Below are positions 5,781 through 12,983 of a DNA stretch of 14,157 nucleotides, piece by piece. Within the stretch, counting starts at the first letter, position 1. Every line of letters starts with the position of its first letter. The position numbers were made by a program, and so were the translations under genes. Source of the DNA: Propionibacteriaceae bacterium (GTDB taxonomy: Bacteria > Actinomycetota > Actinomycetes > Propionibacteriales > Propionibacteriaceae); contig WRJP01000035.1 in assembly GCA_009778535.1 (NCBI GenBank), forward strand, positions 1 to 14,157, given 5' to 3'. Under the pieces are notes generated by a model, which had not been told where the DNA came from, made no database searches, and saw only the letters and a program-made list of their open reading frames with translations.

Positions 5781-6431
5781 CTACCGTTGGCACGATCCGA
5801 CTGGCATTTCCCACTGCAACGTCCAGTGGTACATCGCAATGGCGGCTGCGGCACCAGCGTTGATGGAACGGGTCGAGCCGCGTTGCGTGATGGCAACCAT
5901 GCGCTGACAACCCGCGACCATCGCTTCAGTCAGCCCAGGGCCTTCTGAACCAAAAACCAGACAGCAGCTTTGCGGCAATTTTTCGGTCTCCAACGGAACC
6001 GCTCCGGGTAGATTGTCCACGGCAATCCCCACTACCTGGTTCGCGTCGAGCCAGTCAAAGAACTCCGCCTCGTCACTGTGGTGTATCACATGAAGATAAC
6101 GGTCAGTCACCATTGCGCCGCGACGGTTCCAACGTCTGCGCCCCACAATGTGAATGGCGCTGACATTGAACGCGTTGGCAGTTCTTACGATTGACCCGAT
6201 ATTGAAGTCATGCTCCCAGTTTTGAATCGCTACATGAAGTTTTGAACGTCTGGTGTCCAAATCTGCGACGATAGCATCCACGCTCCAATAGCGATATGCA
6301 TCCACGACATTGCGGCGATCTCCTTCTGCAAGCAATTCTGGGTCAAATCTGGGGTCTTCTGGCCAAGGCGTGGGGTGGGCGCCAACACCAGGATTTGAGA
6401 GTTGGGCGACTTCGTCTTCGTTCATCATCAC
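5781..6431 (-). CDS. TrmH/SpoU-family RNA 2'-O-methyltransferase
   Basis: A 216-residue SPOUT-class RNA methyltransferase, which transfers a methyl group from S-adenosylmethionine to a ribose 2'-OH in tRNA or rRNA. The three family motifs are present: NIGSIVRTANAF with Asn77 and catalytic Arg83; LVFGSEGPGL at 158-167; and RGSTRSINAGAAAAIAMYHW near 184-203, with Ser189 and Asn191 of the cofactor knot. There is no N-terminal ribose-binding (SpoU_sub_bind) domain, so it is the short form. The substrate nucleotide cannot be assigned. The start is GTG at 6431, but ATG codons follow at 6428 and 6425 and there is no ribosome site to choose among them. It diverges from the DedA gene across 24 bp, so each promoter must lie in or next to the other gene's 5' end. 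Confidence 0.9.
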   Translation of the reverse strand: MMMNEDEVAQLSNPGVGAHPTPWPEDPRFDPELLAEGDRRNVVDAYRYWSVDAIVADLDTRRSKLHVAIQNWEHDFNIGSIVRTANAFNVSAIHIVGRRRWNRRGAMVTDRYLHVIHHSDEAEFFDWLDANQVVGIAVDNLPGAVPLETEKLPQSCCLVFGSEGPGLTEAMVAGCQRMVAITQRGSTRSINAGAAAAIAMYHWTLQWEMPVGSCQR

Positions 6432-6455
6432 GAGACAGGCTAGGCTTTAACCAAT
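6432..6455. promoter_or_regulatory. Back-to-back -10 elements of divergent leaderless genes
   Basis: This 24-bp gap contains AGGCTAGGCT (6437-6446). Read rightward it gives TAGGCT (6441-6446), ten bases before the DedA ATG. Read leftward it gives TAGCCT (6442-6437), five bases before the methyltransferase GTG. Both fit TANNNT, and neither gene has a Shine-Dalgarno. The two hexamers overlap, so polymerase could probably not use both at once. Function is inferred from position. Confidence 0.4.
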
Positions 6456-7208
6456 ATGAATGTCCAACTCTCGCACCTTCTGCTCCCACTGCTGCTTCCG
6501 GATTGGTTGAATCCGGAGTGGATAATCACATCGCTAGGAAACTGGGCGCTATGGGGAGTGGCGTTCATCATCTTTGCAGAATGCGGATTGTTTTCCATCC
6601 TGCCTGGAGATTCACTGCTCTTTACCGTAGGAATGTTTGTAGCGCTCGGCACGATACGTTTCGCAGAACTGGGAAGCGGATGGGTACTAGCCATTAGCTG
6701 CGGAATACTCACACTGGCAGCTGTCGGCGGCAATCTAGTTGGCTATTGGTTGGGAGCACTGATCGGCCCGCCGATTTTCAAACCGCGTACCGGCTTTTGG
6801 GGGAAGGTTTTCAACCCGAGATACGTTGAAGTCACCCACGATTTCTTTGAGAAGTACGGCAACCGCGCGCTGATACTGGCTCGCTTCGTTCCGCTGGTTC
6901 GTACCTTCGTAACGCTAGTGGCCGGTATCAGCAAGATGTCATTTCGTAAATTCATCGTTTACACCGCCATTGGCGGTATCGGCTGGGTGTGGGGTGTGGC
7001 GACACTCGGCTATTTTCTGGGCACCATTCAATTTATCCATGACAACATCGAAATAGCGCTGGTGCTGATTGTGTTCGTATCACTGATTCCGATGCTCGTT
7101 GAGTTGATAACCCATCGCGGCGGTAAAGCAACGAGAGTTACCGAAGCGCGACCAGAAACTACACCGGAGTTTGCACCTACTGCCCCTGAAGACACATCTA
7201 AGCCATAG
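6456..7208 (+). CDS. DedA family (SNARE-associated) membrane protein
   Basis: A 250-residue integral membrane protein of the DedA/VTT family, whose members act in membrane homeostasis; some act as lipid flippases for undecaprenyl phosphate or phospholipids. The family marks are present: acidic Glu42 in the first re-entrant loop followed by PGD at 50-52, GNLVGYWLG at 92-100, the RFVPLVRT motif with both arginines at 143-150, and GWVWG with GYFLG at 176-189. Hydrophobic segments lie near 32-47, 53-67, 77-104, 163-190 and 199-217. The C-terminus (about 220-250) is a polar Pro/Thr/Glu-rich tail. The ATG has no ribosome site and sits just after a TAGGCT element. Which lipid it handles cannot be told. 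Confidence 0.92.
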   Translation: MNVQLSHLLLPLLLPDWLNPEWIITSLGNWALWGVAFIIFAECGLFSILPGDSLLFTVGMFVALGTIRFAELGSGWVLAISCGILTLAAVGGNLVGYWLGALIGPPIFKPRTGFWGKVFNPRYVEVTHDFFEKYGNRALILARFVPLVRTFVTLVAGISKMSFRKFIVYTAIGGIGWVWGVATLGYFLGTIQFIHDNIEIALVLIVFVSLIPMLVELITHRGGKATRVTEARPETTPEFAPTAPEDTSKP

Positions 7209-7380
7209 CCCGCAAGATTAGCGGTTCACCCTACTGGTTGGCGGCAATCAAGCCGGCTGCTCATACACTTTTCGTACATAAAAGCTGCATCGACTACTTA
7301 GTTTTCACTCGGAGCTACTTGCAGTAATTCTGGCGGGTATAGCGTTATACAGACTTGTTAGTTAGCAGAAACGAAACCTC

Positions 7381-9843
7381 ATGATAAACAATGGCATTTT
7401 CAACAACGAGCTAGATTCGGCTCTGGGCTACTTGAACCAGGGCGTAAACGTGCATCTCGTGGGCCCAAGGCATTCTGGCCGTTCATACTTTCTCGCAAAG
7501 TTGGCTAGCACACTGGAGAGTCACGGCTTCACGGTACAGATCATCAGGGGCAATCCCGCTCTGAAGCAGCAACCTTTAGCGTGTTTTGCAACCAGCGAGT
7601 TAGGCAATCATAATCCGGTGATGACATTGACGGATGCTTCTGCGGAGCTGGGTCGTTTCTGTTTAGAGGAGTCTCCGGTGCTGATCATTGATGATGCCGA
7701 CGAGATCGACCCTGTCACTGCTGGCGCTATCGCTTCGGCGCACAACGCAGACACGTTCCAAGTCGTGACAAGCAGTAAAAAAACATATTCATGGAGCTCA
7801 GGCTCGCTGGTGCTGGGGATCGCGCCCGCAGCGCAGCTCAAGATGCCAGACCTAACCTACAACTCGCTGAACCATCTAGCAGAGAAAATCCTTGGCAGCC
7901 CGTTGGATCCCATCTCCATATCACGGGTCGCTGTATTTTCCGGAAAGCTGTTCAGCGTCGCAAGTTCGGTACTGCTAATCGGGAAGCAAAGCAAGCGGAT
8001 TACGCAGAACCGTTTTGGACTGTGGAGCGCAGCAGATGAACTGTGGACTCCGGAATTGACTGCGCTTGCAGAATCGTACTTGGTTGGAATATCCCCTGAA
8101 CTTTACGATGCTGCCTGCGTCTTGGCATCAAGCGGTCCACTATCAGCCCCTAATGCTACCGAAAAAATCGGTCCGCTGCGGTTGCGAGCTTTGCTGGAAG
8201 CGGGGTTCATTCGCTCCGCGACTGCTAATGGTAAGACCACCGTTGGTGTTTTCCCGCCGTTGATGAGTGAATACTTCTCCAGGAATAGCACTTTCTTGAA
8301 TGTTGATTCAAAGAACAGCGGCTGTCTGGCGTACTCCACAGAAATTGCCATCATCAACTATCAGCAAGCAAACGAGATAAATAAGTTGCTGGATGAAAAA
8401 CGTAATGCGTGGCTGAAAGCTCCAACTTCAGCTAACGCGATGGAGTTGGGACACGTGTTAATCAAGGCTAATCGTCCGCAGCTTGAAATCACAAACATGA
8501 TCGCGAACACCGAAATTGGGAACGAATCCTATGACGATGCCGCCTTCTTCATCTGGTGCTGTCTGTGGAAGATGGGCAACACGCATACCCTTGATAAGGC
8601 ATTGGCAGAAATTGATCAAAAACGCGAAAAGATGCCCCAATTTGATGCGTTCTTGCGTGCCGGGCAAGCGTACCTGTCATACAACAATTATCGAAAAGCC
8701 ACTCCTGAAATGCTTGCACCGGCCGGAATGAATGAGCATCGCAGTGGAGAAGTTGTGCTGCAAGCAGCCAGAATCCAGCAAGCGATTAAAGCTGGCGCTA
8801 CCGATACTGCGCGCAGGCTACTCGACTCGTTCGCCCCCACGGATCCTTCCTTGAAAGATTATGTGCAGTATTGGGATGGTATTTGCGAAATCATTACTGG
8901 AGACCTTAAGAGTGGGATCAAAAAGTCGTTATCTCCAACAGATACCATGCATAGAGATAGCCTGTTCACAAGCTCATCTATCACGAGCTATGCTGCTGCA
9001 CTGGGCTTGTTACTAGCTGGAAACTTAAAAGAAGCACACGACCTGATTGAGAATGTTGCGACACATGTTCCGATTATTTTCTCTCAGTTCAGCACCAGCA
9101 ACAATTTCCTGAGACTTGCCGAGTTGATATATGGCTGGAAAGAGTATCAAACCGGCAGTAAAAAGTTCCCGATGGATATGATTCAAATGGAGTTGCTAGT
9201 TCTCCACATCATGTCCCTCTTTAAAGAGCAGAAGTTGCCAAAGAACATTGACAAGCGAGTGTGGGACATAGTGGAAGTGTTGCTCCAAGAGGACTACAAC
9301 GTTTCAAGTTTGCTGTTTACGATGGAAGCAACATTCTTTAGTTCTCCATCAAAGAACGTCTTGAAGGCTGTGGAAGCCAAACTTGAGACGTTAGAGTCAC
9401 CGTTGCTGCAAGGAATTGCCAGTTTTATCTTGGCGCATGCGAAGAAAGATTTACGAAAACTCGAAGAAGTAGCACATCTCTTTGTTAAGAATCGCTGGTT
9501 CTACCTTGCGGTGCGAGCGTATATTTTGCGGGCGTTATTGCTGCGCAGCGAAGGGAACTATGCCGAGAGCGTGGCTGACGCCAACACTGCTTGGGATATC
9601 GCAGAAGGTTGTCGCAATCCCAGCCTCTTTTTCCCGCTGGTCTCAGAAATCGGACTCTCAAACCGTGAAACTGAAGTTATGCAGCTTCTGATGAAGGGAC
9701 ATTCAAATAAAGACATTGCATCGCCATTGAGTATGAGCATCCGTACTGTAGATACGCACTTGCACAATATTTCTGGGAAGATTGGTGTAACTGGACGGAA
9801 CGCCCTCATTCGAGTAGGGAATACTTGGCTCCAACCCAACTAA
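7381..9843 (+). CDS. Large ATP-binding LuxR-family (LAL) transcriptional regulator
   Basis: An 820-residue three-part regulator: an N-terminal P-loop ATPase (about 1-250), a long helical, TPR-like middle (about 330-750), and a C-terminal LuxR/FixJ helix-turn-helix at 759-820 (LSNRETEVMQLL, then HSNKDIA, RTVDTHLHNISGKIGV), which carries all the usual conserved residues. The Walker A motif reads GPRHSGRS (28-35), with arginine at the usual lysine. The Walker B LIIDD (101-105) is intact. LAL proteins act as ATP- and effector-dependent activators, often of sugar use or secondary metabolism. Here no target operon is obvious: the next gene, a HerA-like ATPase, is separated by a terminator-like hairpin. 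The ribosome site is weak. The signal it senses is unknown. Confidence 0.9.
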   Translation: MINNGIFNNELDSALGYLNQGVNVHLVGPRHSGRSYFLAKLASTLESHGFTVQIIRGNPALKQQPLACFATSELGNHNPVMTLTDASAELGRFCLEESPVLIIDDADEIDPVTAGAIASAHNADTFQVVTSSKKTYSWSSGSLVLGIAPAAQLKMPDLTYNSLNHLAEKILGSPLDPISISRVAVFSGKLFSVASSVLLIGKQSKRITQNRFGLWSAADELWTPELTALAESYLVGISPELYDAACVLASSGPLSAPNATEKIGPLRLRALLEAGFIRSATANGKTTVGVFPPLMSEYFSRNSTFLNVDSKNSGCLAYSTEIAIINYQQANEINKLLDEKRNAWLKAPTSANAMELGHVLIKANRPQLEITNMIANTEIGNESYDDAAFFIWCCLWKMGNTHTLDKALAEIDQKREKMPQFDAFLRAGQAYLSYNNYRKATPEMLAPAGMNEHRSGEVVLQAARIQQAIKAGATDTARRLLDSFAPTDPSLKDYVQYWDGICEIITGDLKSGIKKSLSPTDTMHRDSLFTSSSITSYAAALGLLLAGNLKEAHDLIENVATHVPIIFSQFSTSNNFLRLAELIYGWKEYQTGSKKFPMDMIQMELLVLHIMSLFKEQKLPKNIDKRVWDIVEVLLQEDYNVSSLLFTMEATFFSSPSKNVLKAVEAKLETLESPLLQGIASFILAHAKKDLRKLEEVAHLFVKNRWFYLAVRAYILRALLLRSEGNYAESVADANTAWDIAEGCRNPSLFFPLVSEIGLSNRETEVMQLLMKGHSNKDIASPLSMSIRTVDTHLHNISGKIGVTGRNALIRVGNTWLQPN

Positions 9844-9858
9844 TCGCGTCGCTTTCCG

Positions 9859-9907
9859 CTGGCTGTCAACGCTCGAAACTTCTGGCGTTGGCAGCCAGAC
9901 GTGTTTT
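9859..9907 (+). terminator. Terminator-like hairpin after the LuxR regulator gene
   Basis: CTGGCTGTCAACGC (9859-9872) pairs with GCGTTGGCAGCCAG (9885-9898) through 14 positions with one G-T wobble and a 12-base loop. A TTTT run follows at 9904-9907, five bases after the stem, which is weaker than ideal. It lies 15 bases past the stop codon. Confidence 0.65.
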
Positions 9908-10039
9908 CGAGATCAACTCGGCTATTGGAATCGAACACAGGATGAAGTGAGCATAGTTGTCAGCGTAGAATCGACTGGTAGCGATAGCACGTCGCCATTG
10001 ATGTGCTGATTGCCCAGTCCAAGTAGCGTGAAAGGCTCC

Positions 10040-11566
10040 ATGATGTATCTACGCGAAGATGACAAAATCTGGATTGCCACTGGTGAAGATGGCACCATGC
10101 CGATCTATATGCTGCCGAAGATGATGAACCGGCACGGCTTGGTCACTGGTGCGACTGGAACCGGAAAGACGACCACAATCAAGGTGATGGCTGAGGCTTT
10201 TTCCGAAATGGGCACGGCGGTATTCATGGCCGACATCAAGGGGGACGTTTCCGGACTGTGCAAACCAGGTACACCCAACGCAGCGGTCGCTGAGCGCGTG
10301 GAGAGCATGGGCATAGAAAACTTCACTTTCACAGGTTTCCCGGTACGTTTCTTTGACCTGTTTGGGGAAAGTGGAATCCCAGTCCGCACCACAGTTTCCG
10401 CCATGGGTCCCATCTTGCTAGCTCGAATCCTCGGACTCAATGAAACCCAAACTGGAGTACTGCAAATCATCTTCAGGCTGGCTGACGATAACCAGCTCTT
10501 GCTGCTCGATTTCAAAGACCTGCGTGCCATGGTGGCCTATGCGGGCGACAATGCGAAGTCGTTCACCACTTTATATGGAAATATCTCACCGCAAAGCGTT
10601 GGCGCTATCCAGCGTAACTTGTTGCTATTAGAGGAAGCAGGCGGGGATCGCTTCTTCGGTGAACCCGAGTTGGACTTAAACGACTGGTTCGGTTTCGACG
10701 AATACGGACGCGGTGTGATCAATATTCTGGATTGCGTCGCCCTGTTCCAAAACCCACTGCTTTATTCCACTTTCCTGCTGTGGATGCTCTCAGCGCTGTA
10801 TGAGCTGATGCCCGAGGTTGGCGACCTCGACAAGCCAAAACTGGTCTTCTTCTTCGACGAAGCTCATCTGTTGTTTACCGGAGCCCCCAAGGCTTTGCTG
10901 CAAAAAATAGAGCAGATCGTACGGCTCATCCGCTCCAAAGGCATTGGAATCTTTTTCATCACCCAAAGTCCAGCCGATATTCCCAATACTGTGCTATCAC
11001 AGTTGGGAAATAAAGTGCAGCACGCGCTGCGGGCATACACCCCTAATGATCACAAGGCGATCAAAGCCGCCGCTAACTCATTTAGGCCGAATCCCGCCTT
11101 TGACTCCGAAACTGCAATCAGCGAACTATCCACTGGAGAAGCCTTGGTCTCGGCCTTGGACGAAAAAGGTGCCCCACAAATGATTCAACGCGGGTACATT
11201 TTGCCGCCACGTTGCAGCTTTGACGTTGCAGAGCCAGAGCTGATTGAGCAACTCACCAAGAGTTCACATTTATACACAAAATACGCCCAGCCCTTTGACA
11301 GGTACTCGGCGTTTGAGGTGCTGGAAGAAGCAGCAAACAAGCAAGCCTTGGAGCGTGATCAAGCCGCCCAACAAGCGCAGCAACTCAAAGAAGAACAGCT
11401 AGCCGCGAAAGCCACAGCTACAACCAAACCCGCCGCTCCCAAAGCTCCGGCTCGCCGCGCTGCTCCAAGTCCGATGAACAGAGCCGTAAGCAGCACCTTG
11501 TCTCAGGTTGGTAGATCAGTCAGCCGCGAGTTGGTGCGTGGCATATTTGGAAACATCCGTAAATGA
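10040..11566 (+). CDS. DUF853 / HerA-like ATPase
   Basis: A FtsK/HerA-superfamily ATPase of the DUF853 (YjgR-like) family, about 508 residues from this start. Walker A GATGTGKT is at 37-44 and Walker B with FFFDEAHLLF places Asp-Glu at 273-274. The family-typical FFITQSPADIPNTVLSQLGNKVQHALRAYTP block follows, with the conserved glutamine and arginine finger region. The C-terminal 80 residues are Ala/Gln/Lys/Pro-rich, forming a probable coiled coil and disordered tail, and end in a conserved SRELVRGIFGN segment. The reading frame is open to a TTG at 10010, but the ATG at 10040 has a GAAAGG site four bases upstream and begins at the family-typical MMYLREDDKIWIA, so I prefer it. The family's physiological role is unresolved; HerA relatives are DNA translocases. 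No NurA nuclease partner is nearby. Confidence 0.9.
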   Translation: MMYLREDDKIWIATGEDGTMPIYMLPKMMNRHGLVTGATGTGKTTTIKVMAEAFSEMGTAVFMADIKGDVSGLCKPGTPNAAVAERVESMGIENFTFTGFPVRFFDLFGESGIPVRTTVSAMGPILLARILGLNETQTGVLQIIFRLADDNQLLLLDFKDLRAMVAYAGDNAKSFTTLYGNISPQSVGAIQRNLLLLEEAGGDRFFGEPELDLNDWFGFDEYGRGVINILDCVALFQNPLLYSTFLLWMLSALYELMPEVGDLDKPKLVFFFDEAHLLFTGAPKALLQKIEQIVRLIRSKGIGIFFITQSPADIPNTVLSQLGNKVQHALRAYTPNDHKAIKAAANSFRPNPAFDSETAISELSTGEALVSALDEKGAPQMIQRGYILPPRCSFDVAEPELIEQLTKSSHLYTKYAQPFDRYSAFEVLEEAANKQALERDQAAQQAQQLKEEQLAAKATATTKPAAPKAPARRAAPSPMNRAVSSTLSQVGRSVSRELVRGIFGNIRK

Positions 11567-11689
11567 CCTGCTGGGTAGGATGCGGCTCGCTGGTAATACC
11601 GCGACTTTGTATAGCTACAGAAGGTAAAGAAGATTAGTCGAAAACGCAAAATACGAAATGTCGGTCTAATAAACATATTCTTTCTCGGC

Positions 11690-12844
11690 ATGGTAAGTTT
11701 CTTTACTGACCTCAGTACGGAAATGGTTTACCCGCTCGTGCCTTTGTATCTAACTTCAGTGTTTGGAGCGACCCCGGCATTAGTGGGATTGATCGAAGGC
11801 ATCGCAGAAAGCGTGGCCAGCTTACTGAAGGTGTATAGCGGATACATTTCGGACAAGTTTCAACGTAAAAAGCTGTTAGCTATTGCTGGCTATTCCACCG
11901 GCATTCTTTACAAGCTGATGTTAATTGTGGCTGGTTCGTGGGCGGGAATCCTGTTTGCTCGGGTCATAGATCGTTTCGGCAAGGGAATCCGTACCGCACC
12001 ACGAGATGTTCTTGTCAGCGAAAGCGCTGACAAAGCTAGCATGGGGAATGCTTTCGGCCTCCACAAAGCGCTAGATATGGCTGGGGCTGCCGTCGGAATT
12101 CTGATTACATTCTTGATATTCAAAAATGTAACGAATGACTTTGATTACAAAACTCTGTTTTGGATTTCTATTATCCCGGCAATTATTGGACTTTGCATGT
12201 TTTTCTTCATTAAGGAAAAATATGCCGAACGTCAACCGAATAAGAGCCTGCACTTTTGGAAAAACCTAAAAGAACTAGATGGCCAACTGAAGATGTACCT
12301 ACTGGTAGTGTTTTTGTTCACGCTTGGCAATTCATCCAATGCTTTCCTGCTTTTAAAAGCAAAAGCAGTAGGTTTCGACAACGTGTCAGTGATTCTGCTG
12401 TATTTCATTTTCAACGTCACCGCAGCCGCATTGTCCATGCCGCTAGGTAGCCTGTCGGATCGTATTGGACGAAAGAAGCTGCTAGTTACCGGTTACCTGG
12501 TGTTTGCAATCGTATATCTCGGTTTTGCGGCAGCTTTCAATCAACCTTTCATGTATTTCATGTTTGTTCTCTACGGCGTTTTTACGGCGATGACTGCTGG
12601 GGTTGAACGAGCATTCGTAGCCGAGATCGCACCTGCTGAACTGAAAGGGACAATGCTAGGGCTACAATCCACAGTCGCCGGAGTGGCCCTGCTGCCTGCC
12701 AGCATCATCACTGGTGCTCTCTGGACGGCTTTCGGCGATGTTGTTCCTTTCGTATTCGGTGCAGGTATGTCACTTGCGGCCGCATTCGTCCTGATCGTTT
12801 TCATGCGCGGTGGAGGCGCACTTCACAACGCGGCATTGCCCTAG
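11690..12844 (+). CDS. MFS transporter, probably N-terminally extended upstream
   Basis: A major facilitator superfamily permease, 384 residues from this ATG. The motif A loops are GYISDKFQRKKLL (after TM2) and GSLSDRIGRKKLL (mid-protein). The subgroup signature DRFGKGIRTAPRDVLVSES, followed by GNAFGLHKALDMAGAAVG, is intact. Hydrophobic segments fit 12 helices, but the ATG cuts the first: the frame runs upstream through IRNVGLINIFFLG, which completes TM1, to a stop at 11612, with no ATG, GTG or TTG on the way. ATT at 11633, eight bases after AGAAGG, is a plausible real start. The middle of the gene is A+T-rich (33% G+C in 12121-12240), unlike its neighbours, which suggests transfer or distinct ancestry. 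Substrate unknown; members are often annotated as drug or tetracycline-like exporters. It stands alone. Confidence 0.88.
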   Translation: MVSFFTDLSTEMVYPLVPLYLTSVFGATPALVGLIEGIAESVASLLKVYSGYISDKFQRKKLLAIAGYSTGILYKLMLIVAGSWAGILFARVIDRFGKGIRTAPRDVLVSESADKASMGNAFGLHKALDMAGAAVGILITFLIFKNVTNDFDYKTLFWISIIPAIIGLCMFFFIKEKYAERQPNKSLHFWKNLKELDGQLKMYLLVVFLFTLGNSSNAFLLLKAKAVGFDNVSVILLYFIFNVTAAALSMPLGSLSDRIGRKKLLVTGYLVFAIVYLGFAAAFNQPFMYFMFVLYGVFTAMTAGVERAFVAEIAPAELKGTMLGLQSTVAGVALLPASIITGALWTAFGDVVPFVFGAGMSLAAAFVLIVFMRGGGALHNAALP

Positions 12845-12925
12845 CCCCTTTTGAGCTTGTTGATTGAGCAAAGTCAACGGCTGCACATCGAAACTGCGAT
12901 GGATGAAAGCTGGGACGGTAGTAGC

Positions 12926-12955
12926 TTGAGTCTTGTTCATTTGGTATTCTAGAAT
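12926..12955 (+). promoter_or_regulatory. Promoter candidate for the DUF4143 ATPase gene
   Basis: TTGAGT (12926-12931) and TAGAAT (12950-12955) are spaced by 18 bp, the best -35/-10 pair in this gap. A start near 12962 would leave a leader of about 20 bases holding the AGGAG site. Confidence 0.45.
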
Positions 12956-12983
12956 CCGTGCAAAAAGTAGGATAGGAGTGGAG

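Noticed and set aside
5718..5948. Plus-strand 76-codon frame across the terminator and the methyltransferase end
   Set aside because: It runs through the hairpin-terminator and antisense to conserved methyltransferase motifs; the GTG start has no ribosome site.
7268..7284. CTTTT-N7-AAAAG inverted repeat upstream of the LuxR-type gene
   Set aside because: Five A/T-dominated pairs are weak and common by chance; not called as a terminator or operator.
10010..10039. TTG start for the HerA-like ATPase
   Set aside because: No ribosome site there, while ATG 10040 has GAAAGG upstream and matches the usual family N-terminus.
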